From contig JAJRUY010000155.1 of the NCBI GenBank assembly GCA_024277555.1, forward strand, positions 1 to 12,561: a DNA stretch of 12,561 bases. Reading direction: 5' to 3'. This DNA comes from Gammaproteobacteria bacterium (GTDB lineage: Bacteria > Pseudomonadota > Gammaproteobacteria > Chromatiales > Chromatiaceae). Below, piece by piece: positions 7,051-12,561 of this stretch (positions within the stretch are counted from its first letter, which is position 1; each line of letters opens with the position of its first letter). A model generated the notes under the pieces. The model worked only from the letters and a program-made list of their open reading frames with translations, did no database searches and had not been told where the DNA came from. The position numbers were made by a program, and so were the translations under genes.

Positions 7051-8399
7051 AAAAAACAGGAGGCGTATTGATATTGCTGTTTGCGGCGTTGTTTTCGACT
7101 ACGGCCTTTTCCGCGCAAAGCCTGGACACCTTGCTGAAACAGGTGAAGCAGGCCAAGGCCGAAGAAGCACGTCTGAACAAGCAGCGTGAAGCCGAGTTCC
7201 TCAAGGACAAGAACCGGCAAGCGCAACTGCTCGCCGCGGCGAAGGAAAAGCTGGCAGCCGAGAAAATCCGGGGCGAAAGCCTCAAGCAACAGTTCGACAA
7301 AAATGAGCAGAAACTAGCCGAAGCAGAAGAAACGCTGGAGCGGCGTCAGGGCAATCTGGGTGAATTGTTTGGCGTGGTGCGTCAGGTGGCCGGTGATGTA
7401 GCGGGCATCCTGGATGCCTCCCTGGTTTCCGCGCAGTATCCTGGTCGCAGTAAAGAGCTGGTGCGCATGAGCAACGAGAAGAAACTGCCTTCCATCCCCG
7501 AGCTGGAAGAGCTGTGGTTCCAGATGCAGCATGAAATGACCGAATCCGGTAAGGTCGTAAAATACATAGATTCCGTGGTGGCAGTAGACGGTATGGAGAG
7601 CCAGCAGGAAGTGGTGCGGGTTGGTGTATTCAATGCAGTCTCCAACGGCAAATTCCTGCGCTATCTGACAGAAACCGATCAGTTGATTATTCTGCCCAGG
7701 CAACCGGCGCCACGTTTTCTGCGCATGGCTGAAGGTTTGCAGAATGCAAGCAGTGGTATGGTGCCCATGGCCGTGGATCCCTCCCGGGGTGCGATACTCA
7801 ATTTGTTGGTACAGGCGCCTGACCTGAAAGAGCGTATTGCCCAGGGCAAGGAAGTCGGCTATATCATCATTGGCTTGGCGGCTTTTGGTTTCCTGCTGGC
7901 TTTTTACCGGTTGGTCGCTTTGGGTCTCACCAGCATGAAAGTGCGTTCACAGCTTAAAAATGCTGACAATCCCAGAAAGAGCAATCCGCTGGGCAGGGTG
8001 CTGCTTTCCTGGTTCGATAACCAGGATGCGGATCTGGAAACATTGGAGCGCAAAGTCGATGAAGCGGTGATCAAGGAAGTGCCCAAGTTGCAGCGGGGGC
8101 TTTCAATACTAAAAATTCTTGCCGTTACTGCCCCGCTGCTGGGCTTGCTGGGTACGGTTACCGGCATGATCCAAACCTTCCAGTCCATTACGCTGTTTGG
8201 CACAGGTGATCCCAAGCTCATGGCTGGCGGTATTTCCCAGGCTCTGATCACCACGGTGCTGGGCCTGACGGCAGCCATTCCGCTGACTTTTCTGCACGCC
8301 ATAGTATCCACGCGCAGCAAGGCGCTGGTACAGGTACTTGAAGAGCAGAGTGCCGGCATCATCGCCCGCCATGCGGAGAAGCTGCATAGCAACCGATGA
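7047..8399 (+). CDS. ttpC: TtpC-like MotA/TolQ/ExbB family protein with a large periplasmic domain
   Basis: The 450-residue protein is much longer than a standard ExbB. It has a signal peptide (MKKTGG, hydrophobic core, cleavage near A23), then a charged coiled coil rich in Ala, Glu, Lys and Gln (about 25-105), and a periplasmic domain to about 265. The C-terminal third is the ExbB/TolQ module: transmembrane helices at about 270-292, 352-378 and 394-420, with TAPLLGLLGTVTGM (361-374) and GGISQALITTVLGL (394-407). In Vibrio the TtpC protein is required for TonB2-dependent transport and works with ExbB2, ExbD2 and TonB2; the same role is likely here. The position matching the key TM3 Glu of E. 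coli ExbB (E176) is Gln 398, while both conserved Thr positions (T370, T403) are kept. GGAG 8 bases before the ATG supports the start. It overlaps exbB by 4 bases. Confidence 0.92.
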   Translation: MKKTGGVLILLFAALFSTTAFSAQSLDTLLKQVKQAKAEEARLNKQREAEFLKDKNRQAQLLAAAKEKLAAEKIRGESLKQQFDKNEQKLAEAEETLERRQGNLGELFGVVRQVAGDVAGILDASLVSAQYPGRSKELVRMSNEKKLPSIPELEELWFQMQHEMTESGKVVKYIDSVVAVDGMESQQEVVRVGVFNAVSNGKFLRYLTETDQLIILPRQPAPRFLRMAEGLQNASSGMVPMAVDPSRGAILNLLVQAPDLKERIAQGKEVGYIIIGLAAFGFLLAFYRLVALGLTSMKVRSQLKNADNPRKSNPLGRVLLSWFDNQDADLETLERKVDEAVIKEVPKLQRGLSILKILAVTAPLLGLLGTVTGMIQTFQSITLFGTGDPKLMAGGISQALITTVLGLTAAIPLTFLHAIVSTRSKALVQVLEEQSAGIIARHAEKLHSNR

Positions 8400-8947
8400 A
8401 TATCAAGTACGCACTCATCGGTGTACTCGAAAGCATCCGTGACTTCATGGAGGCGGGTGGGCCGGTATTGTGGATCATACTGGTTACCGCTTTCCTGATG
8501 TGGATACTGATTATTGAGCGCTACTGGTTTATTCGCCTCACCTATCCTTCTCTGGTAAAGGCGGCAGGCAAGCAGTGGGATGAACGCAAGGATCACCATA
8601 CCTGGTATGCGCACCGGATTCGTGATGAGCTGATTTCGCGCATTTCCGCGCAGTTGCATCGGGGGTTGATCATGCTGAATACACTGGTTGCGCTGTGCCC
8701 TCTTATGGGCTTGCTCGGCACGGTATTCGGCATGGTGCAGGTGTTCGATGTTATGGCGATCACCGGCAGTGGAAATGCCCGGCTGATGGCTTCCGGCATT
8801 TCCATGGCAACCATCCCGACCATGGCGGGAATGGTGGTTGCCCTGTCGGGTCTGTACTTCAGCGCCCGACTGAAATTTCATGCGGATTATCTGACCCAGC
8901 TGGCGGCCGATAATCTGCATATCTCTGACACCAAGGTGGTCAAATGA
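8396..8947 (+). CDS. exbB: ExbB-type proton channel subunit of the TonB2 system
   Basis: This 183-residue inner-membrane protein couples the proton gradient to TonB. Three transmembrane helices are visible: about 22-41, 92-117 and 133-156. The TM2 motif CPLMGLLGTVFGMVQVFDVM (101-120) is classical ExbB/MotA. The TM3 segment is GISMATIPTMAGMVVALSG (134-152). It lacks the TM3 Glu of E. coli ExbB (Met 137 at that place) but keeps the Thr positions (T109, T142). The protein is shorter than E. coli ExbB (244 residues), as is usual for ExbB2-type subunits. The start overlaps the ttpC stop as ATGA with no strong ribosome site of its own, so translation is probably coupled. The stop overlaps exbD in the same way. 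Confidence 0.93.
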   Translation: MNIKYALIGVLESIRDFMEAGGPVLWIILVTAFLMWILIIERYWFIRLTYPSLVKAAGKQWDERKDHHTWYAHRIRDELISRISAQLHRGLIMLNTLVALCPLMGLLGTVFGMVQVFDVMAITGSGNARLMASGISMATIPTMAGMVVALSGLYFSARLKFHADYLTQLAADNLHISDTKVVK

Positions 8948-9345
8948 GACGCAGACACTACCAAGATGATGATGAAGCAACCATCGATCTGACGCCACTG
9001 ATGGATATCGTATTCATCATGCTGATCTTCTTTATTGTTACTACCTCCTTTATCAAGGAATCCGGCGTGGACGTGAACCGCCCCAGTGCCAATACTGCGG
9101 AGCGTAAGGAGAAAGGGAATATCCTCATTGCCATTACCGCCAACGATGAAATCTGGATAGACAAGCGCCGCGTGGATGCTCGCGCAGTGCGCGCCAATGT
9201 TGAGCGCCTGAAGGCCGAGAGCCCGGAAGCATCCGTAGTGATCCAGGCCGACAAGGAATCCAAGAACGGTCTGCTGGTGCAGGTGATGGATCAGGTGCAT
9301 CTTGCGGGGATTCTCAATATCTCCATCGCGGCGGTGAAGGACTGA
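8944..9345 (+). CDS. exbD: ExbD-type biopolymer transport subunit
   Basis: The 133-residue protein has one N-terminal transmembrane helix (about 20-40) and a periplasmic domain. The sequence IDLTPLMDIVFIMLIFFIV carries Asp 21, the counterpart of the essential proton-carrying D25 of E. coli ExbD, so this subunit looks functional. The periplasmic part contains the family pattern ASVVIQADKESKNGLLVQVMD (235-type ExbD strand-turn-helix, residues about 99-119). It would form the pore partner inside the ExbB pentamer. AGGTGG about 5 bases upstream and an ATGA overlap with exbB set the start. The stop is 1 base before the tonB start. Confidence 0.94.
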   Translation: MRRRHYQDDDEATIDLTPLMDIVFIMLIFFIVTTSFIKESGVDVNRPSANTAERKEKGNILIAITANDEIWIDKRRVDARAVRANVERLKAESPEASVVIQADKESKNGLLVQVMDQVHLAGILNISIAAVKD

Positions 9346-9346
9346 C

Positions 9347-9985
9347 ATGCTTTTACGGCTGCCCATTGCCATCATTTTGGCGGCGCTGGTTTCCCTGGCA
9401 CTGTTTTTTGCCATGCATTTCCTGATCAGCCAGGGCAAGGGGGATATCAACAAATCCCAAGACTATTCAGTGGTGGATTTTGTGCGCCTCAAGCGTGATT
9501 CTGAAACACGGGTGAAGAAACGGGTGATCCCCAAAAAACCACCGCTGCCCAAAGAACCGCCGCCACCACCAGAACTGCAGGTAGCCCAGAATGATGCCGT
9601 TGCCATGCCGCAGCTGCAGATGGATATGCCGCGTCTCTCTACTTCCGGCATTGCAGGGGGGCCGTTCATCGGCGGAGTGGGTCGAGGTGCCGGCGTTGCG
9701 CAAGGTGACGGCGACCTGATTCCTCTGGTAAAGATTGCACCACGTTATCCCCGCAAAGCTGCCCTGGCTGGAAAAGAAGGTTGGGTAAAGGTGCAGTTTA
9801 CGGTGACTGAGCTGGGAACCGTTAAAGACGTGCAGATACTGGATTCCAAACCCAGGCGACTGTTTGATCGAGCTGCCAAGAAGGCAATTCTCAAATGGAA
9901 ATTCAAGCCAAGGATTGTGGATGGCAAGCCGGTGCCTCGCAAGGCGGTGCAAGTGATTGACTTTAAATTGGCAGGGGAGGAATGA
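9347..9985 (+). CDS. tonB: TonB energy transducer, TonB2 type
   Basis: The 212-residue protein has an N-terminal transmembrane anchor (about 4-27) and a short proline/lysine spacer (KKPPLPKEPPPPPE, 63-76), much shorter than in E. coli TonB. A glycine-rich linker (about 100-122) follows, then the TonB C-terminal domain (about 125-210). Domain signatures are APRYPRKAALAGKEGWVKVQF (131-151), the G-V-D-V-Q-I-L-D-S-K-P region, and FDRAAKKAILKWKFKPR (173-189). The Q-Y-P of E. coli TonB, which touches the receptor TonB box, reads RYP here. It would carry energy from the TtpC/ExbB/ExbD complex to outer-membrane receptors, plausibly including the one at 2416-4989. AAGGA lies 5 bases before the ATG. 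The last bases overlap the next gene. Confidence 0.94.
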   Translation: MLLRLPIAIILAALVSLALFFAMHFLISQGKGDINKSQDYSVVDFVRLKRDSETRVKKRVIPKKPPLPKEPPPPPELQVAQNDAVAMPQLQMDMPRLSTSGIAGGPFIGGVGRGAGVAQGDGDLIPLVKIAPRYPRKAALAGKEGWVKVQFTVTELGTVKDVQILDSKPRRLFDRAAKKAILKWKFKPRIVDGKPVPRKAVQVIDFKLAGEE

Positions 9986-11172
9986 TGAACGCCGTTCGGG
10001 CATTGTTTCTTTTAGTGCTGCTGATGGGATCCCAGGCATTTGCGGCGACACTGAGCGAGCGTACTTACAAGCGTCTTACCGCCATTCATGAATTGATGGG
10101 AGAGAGCAAGTACAAGGAAGCACTGAAGCGACTGGATGAGCTGCTGCCCCGTGTGCGTAAAAACAATTACGAATATGCGACTATCATGCAGACCTATGGT
10201 TTTGCCTATGCTGCCCAGGACAAATACAAGCAGGCAATCAAGGCATTCAATGAGGCGTTGAAAACAGAAGCCCTGCCAGATCGGGTGCAATTTAGCATGC
10301 GTTACAATCTGGCGCAATTGTATGCAGCAGTGCCTGATTGGAAGGCAGCGGCCAGAACCTATGAGCAGTGGCTGGTGGCAATAGAAAAGCCCTCTGCAGA
10401 CAGCTATGCCTTTGGTGCGACTATCTATGCGCAACTAAAACAGTACGATAAGGCTATTCCTAAGATAAAAAAAGCTATTTCACTTGGCAAAAAACCCCGG
10501 GAAAACTGGTATCAGCTGCTGCTGTCCATGCTCTATCAAAAGAAAGATTATGCCGAGGCGGCACAGATTTTGGAAACCATGGTGGCATTCTGGCCAGACA
10601 GGAAGCAGTACTGGAAACAGCTGTCAGGTGTGTATTTTACCTTGAAGAAAAATCGCAAATCTCTGGCGGTGCTGGAGCTTTCCCGCAAGCAGGGTTTTCT
10701 GGAGAGCGAGCGTGATTTGATGAACCTGGTGAACATGTATTTGCTACAGGGAATCCCCTACAAGGCTGCAAAGATACTGGAAAAGGAAATGAATGCTGGA
10801 CGCATAGAGCGTACGGGTAAAAACTTGCAAAAACTGGGCGAGGCCTGGATGCGTGCCAAAGAAACCGATGAGGCGCTGAGGGATTTGCAGGCTGCTGCGC
10901 AGGCGCAAAAAAAAGGCGTACTATATCTGCGACTAGCGCAGCTGTACACAGACAAGGAAAACTGGGGAAAAGTTGTCGAACTATCAGGTCAGGCGCTGGC
11001 AGCCGGCGGGTTGAAAAATCCGGGGGATGCCTATTTGCTCATAGGCATGGCGCAATATGAAACCGGCAATAAACGGAGCGCCCTGGCCAGCTTCAGCAAG
11101 GCATTGAAGTACGCAAAATCAAAGCGCCAGGCCTCCCAATGGATTAGGCACATCAAATCTGAGGGTATCTGA
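9982..11172 (+). CDS. TPR repeat protein, last gene of the TonB2-type operon
   Basis: The 396-residue protein has a signal peptide (MMNAVRALFLLVLLMG, cleavage near A21 or A22), so it should be periplasmic or membrane-attached; no lipobox Cys is seen. The rest is helical with tetratricopeptide-like repeats: clear units at about 63-93 (AYAAQDKYKQAIKAFNEAL), 107-134, 142-168 (QLKQYDKAIPKIKKAISLG), 174-200, and at the C-terminus 348-378 (IGMAQYETGNKRSALASFSKAL). TPR proteins are scaffolds for protein contacts, and a TPR gene closes the Vibrio TonB2 cluster too. Two adjacent ATGs at 9982 and 9985 compete: the first gives an ATGA overlap with tonB, the second sits better behind GGGGAGG (9974-9980, 4 bases away). 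The difference is one Met. No clear terminator is seen in the 50 bases to the convergent dehydrogenase. Confidence 0.9.
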   Translation: MMNAVRALFLLVLLMGSQAFAATLSERTYKRLTAIHELMGESKYKEALKRLDELLPRVRKNNYEYATIMQTYGFAYAAQDKYKQAIKAFNEALKTEALPDRVQFSMRYNLAQLYAAVPDWKAAARTYEQWLVAIEKPSADSYAFGATIYAQLKQYDKAIPKIKKAISLGKKPRENWYQLLLSMLYQKKDYAEAAQILETMVAFWPDRKQYWKQLSGVYFTLKKNRKSLAVLELSRKQGFLESERDLMNLVNMYLLQGIPYKAAKILEKEMNAGRIERTGKNLQKLGEAWMRAKETDEALRDLQAAAQAQKKGVLYLRLAQLYTDKENWGKVVELSGQALAAGGLKNPGDAYLLIGMAQYETGNKRSALASFSKALKYAKSKRQASQWIRHIKSEGI

Positions 11173-11222
11173 TACGGCAGGCAACCTCTCTTGGCCAAAG
11201 TGTCTCGGCAATACAATAATGC

Positions 11223-12218
11223 CTATATTTCCAGCACCAGCTTCCCTTGGGTATGCCCTTCCTCAATCATGCTATGAGCCTTGCCGGCCTCCGCCAGTGG
11301 CAGGGTTTCGGAAACCTCGACCTTGAGCTTGCCCTCGCTCATCCATTCGCCACACAGGCGCAGGATTTCGCCCTGATGCGCCAGGGCTTCGGGCAGATCC
11401 TTGAGAGCGGGGGTGAGCATCAGGGTGAAGGCGATGGTCAGGTTCTTGTTGCGCGCCTCCCCGGTGACTAGGCCATCTCCAGGGTCGAGAATGGTTACCA
11501 GGGTGCCATATTCAGCAAGCAGGGGCAGGGATTGGCGGAAAACCTCCGGCCCTACGGTATCGAATACCAGATCTACACCCTTGCCTTCGGTAAATTCATG
11601 AACGGCCTGCCCAAGATCCTGATCCTTGTAGTTGACCACGGCGTCGGCCCCCAGGGACTGCACGAAATCCGCCTTGGCTTGTGAGCTGACGGTGGTCATC
11701 ACCCGGGCGCCGCGCAATCTGGCCAGCTGAATGGCAACATGGCCGACTCCGCCAGCACCGGCATGGATCAGCACAGTCTGGTCCTGTTGCAGCCTGCCAC
11801 GGTCGTAGAGCGCCTCCCAGGCAGTAATCAATGCCAGGGGTGCGGCGGCTGCTGCTGCGGAAGAGGTGCGTGCCGGAGCAAATTCAGCGCGGGTCTCGTC
11901 CAGGATCGTGAACTGGGCATAGTTGCCCTGCTCCCTGCCGAGCCCGCCATGGCAGAACCACACTTGGTCTCCCGGCTGGAAGCGTACGACCTTTTCCCCC
12001 ACAGCAACGACTTCGCCTGCGCCATCGCAACCAAGAATGGCTGGTGGCTGGGCGCCATAGAACAGGCCTTTCTTGCGTAGCTTGGCATCGACGGGGTTCA
12101 CCCCGGCGGCGGCCAGGCGCACCTTGATCTGGTGGGGGGAAACAATTTCCGGTTCCGCTACTTCCTGGAGTTTCAGAACATCAACATCGCCAATATCTGT
12201 CATCACTACCGCTTGCAT
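11223..12218 (-). CDS. MDR-family dehydrogenase, quinone oxidoreductase-like (zinc-type alcohol dehydrogenase family)
   Basis: From the ATG at 12218 the protein has 331 residues. A GroES-like domain (about 1-125) contains AAGVNPVDAKLRK and ILGCDGAGEVVAVG. A Rossmann domain follows, with HAGAGGVGHVAIQLA (152-166), the glycine motif for NAD(P)H, and VVNYKDQD. The structural-zinc Cys cluster and the usual catalytic zinc ligand set are missing, so it should be a zinc-free NAD(P)H-dependent reductase of the quinone oxidoreductase branch, cytoplasmic; the substrate is unknown. The frame is open to an ATG at 12296, but 12218 is chosen because AAGGAG lies 7 bases before it and MQAVVMTDIGDVDVLKL is a typical family start. 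The gene is clearly GC-richer than the methyltransferase. It is convergent with the TonB2 operon, with no visible terminator between them, and is probably unrelated in function. Confidence 0.92.
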   Translation of the reverse strand: MQAVVMTDIGDVDVLKLQEVAEPEIVSPHQIKVRLAAAGVNPVDAKLRKKGLFYGAQPPAILGCDGAGEVVAVGEKVVRFQPGDQVWFCHGGLGREQGNYAQFTILDETRAEFAPARTSSAAAAAAPLALITAWEALYDRGRLQQDQTVLIHAGAGGVGHVAIQLARLRGARVMTTVSSQAKADFVQSLGADAVVNYKDQDLGQAVHEFTEGKGVDLVFDTVGPEVFRQSLPLLAEYGTLVTILDPGDGLVTGEARNKNLTIAFTLMLTPALKDLPEALAHQGEILRLCGEWMSEGKLKVEVSETLPLAEAGKAHSMIEEGHTQGKLVLEI

Positions 12219-12306
12219 GAAACGTCTCCTTATCCGGCGCATAATTTGCTGGTATGTTACATGAGCAATTCTGCACAAGCCTTGATCGGACTGCAAGCAT
12301 TGTTAA

Positions 12307-12371
12307 CCCGCATTTCTCACCGGAATTCCCGAACCCCGGTGAGAAATGCGGGCTAGCCCGGATATTTCACC
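12307..12371. repeat. Three alternating copies of CCCGCATTTCTCACC (extragenic or element-end type repeat)
   Basis: Copy A is at 12307-12321. Copy B, inverted, is at 12338-12352. Copies A and B extend to a perfect 17-bp inverted repeat (12307-12323 with 12336-12352) around a 12-base loop. Copy C, CCCGGATATTTCACC at 12357-12371, is in the same orientation as A and matches at 12 of 15 positions; it is separated from B by CTAG. B can pair with A or, less well, with C. The form fits a REP/BIME-like element, a MITE, or insertion-sequence ends; no transposase is present to decide. It lies about 90 bases upstream of the dehydrogenase start codon. Confidence 0.8.
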
Positions 12372-12510
12372 TGGACACTGAAATAACAATATAAGATGCT
12401 GTTTTTATTAACCATTGCATCTATATTAGCAAAGCGCAATATGTTACCGGGTGTTTGTTAAGTCCGCCCTTGCACCGATCTTGTTGCCCAGAGACGATAT
12501 TTCTTCACTC

Positions 12511-12532
12511 ATCAATAGCTTGGGCTATTGAT
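12511..12532. repeat. Perfect 9-bp hairpin
   Basis: ATCAATAGC (12511-12519) and GCTATTGAT (12524-12532) pair perfectly around the loop TTGG. No T-run follows on either strand, so it does not look like a rho-independent terminator. Outer ATTTCT and AGAAAT segments could extend it with a mismatched interior. Function unknown; it may belong to the same repeat-rich element. Confidence 0.6.
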
Positions 12533-12561
12533 TCGATCAGAAATTCGCCTCTGAACAACAA

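Larger units (their letters stand above)
12219..12561. other. Non-coding right end of the window
   Basis: This 343-base stretch contains no convincing gene. It holds the upstream region of the dehydrogenase (no clear promoter seen), three alternating copies of a 15-base repeat (12307-12371), a small AGATGC/GCATCT hairpin (12394-12399 with 12417-12422), and a perfect 9-bp hairpin (12511-12532). From about 12372 on it is AT-rich. The density of inverted repeats suggests a mobile or extragenic repeat element that may continue past the window. Confidence 0.5.

Noticed and set aside
7904..8998. 364-codon open frame on the minus strand opposite ttpC and exbB
   Set aside because: It is antisense to two genes with clear family motifs; its Cys/Ser/His-rich product shows no domain and it has no supporting signals.
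11173..11222. Terminator between the TPR gene and the convergent dehydrogenase
   Set aside because: Only a TTGGCCAA palindrome and a 4-bp GGCA/TGCC stem are seen, without a T-run; neither makes a credible terminator.
12219..12296. N-terminal extension of the dehydrogenase to an ATG at 12296 (26 extra residues)
   Set aside because: The extra part is Arg-rich and unlike the family start, while AAGGAG stands 7 bases before the ATG at 12218.
12298..12476. Degenerate direct repeat TTGTTAA...CACCG at 12302 and 12454 regions
   Set aside because: Only the ends match (about 14 of 24 positions), which is within chance for this composition.

Overview
The window looks like chromosomal DNA of a gammaproteobacterium. 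The evidence is a six-gene TonB2-type energy-transduction operon (DUF3450 - TtpC - ExbB - ExbD - TonB - TPR) in the order known from Vibrio, a TonB-dependent receptor with a proteobacterial signal peptide and terminal Phe, and an ApaG fragment. The genus cannot be fixed from the sequence. No rRNA, tRNA, CRISPR array or recognisable transposase gene is present.

Layout from left to right. (1) 1-180, minus: the N-terminal part of apaG, running off the window. (2) 244-2160, minus: a secreted S9-family (prolyl oligopeptidase-like) serine peptidase with an intact catalytic triad, followed by a hairpin at 211-235. (3) 2161-2415: a divergent control region with three 11-bp-spaced TTGCA repeats and candidate promoters in both directions. 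(4) 2416-4989, plus: a TonB-dependent outer-membrane receptor closed by a textbook bidirectional terminator at 5001-5033. (5) 5120-6058, plus: an AT-rich class I SAM-dependent methyltransferase with no visible Shine-Dalgarno. (6) 6220-11172, plus: the TonB2-type operon, six genes joined by 4-base overlaps or 1-base spacing. (7) 11223-12218, minus: a zinc-free MDR (quinone-oxidoreductase-like) dehydrogenase. (8) 12219-12561: no convincing gene; it holds a 17-bp perfect inverted repeat with a third diverged copy, and a second perfect 9-bp hairpin.

The central genes make a coherent envelope story. The receptor would bind an unknown ligand at the outer membrane. TtpC/ExbB/ExbD would use the proton gradient to drive TonB, which opens the receptor. 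The S9 peptidase, transcribed divergently from the receptor, could cut an imported peptide in the periplasm. The methyltransferase between receptor and energising operon may modify the same substrate in the cytoplasm. The membrane machine is well supported by family knowledge; the shared peptide substrate and the methyltransferase link are inference from position only. The dehydrogenase and apaG appear to be unrelated neighbours.
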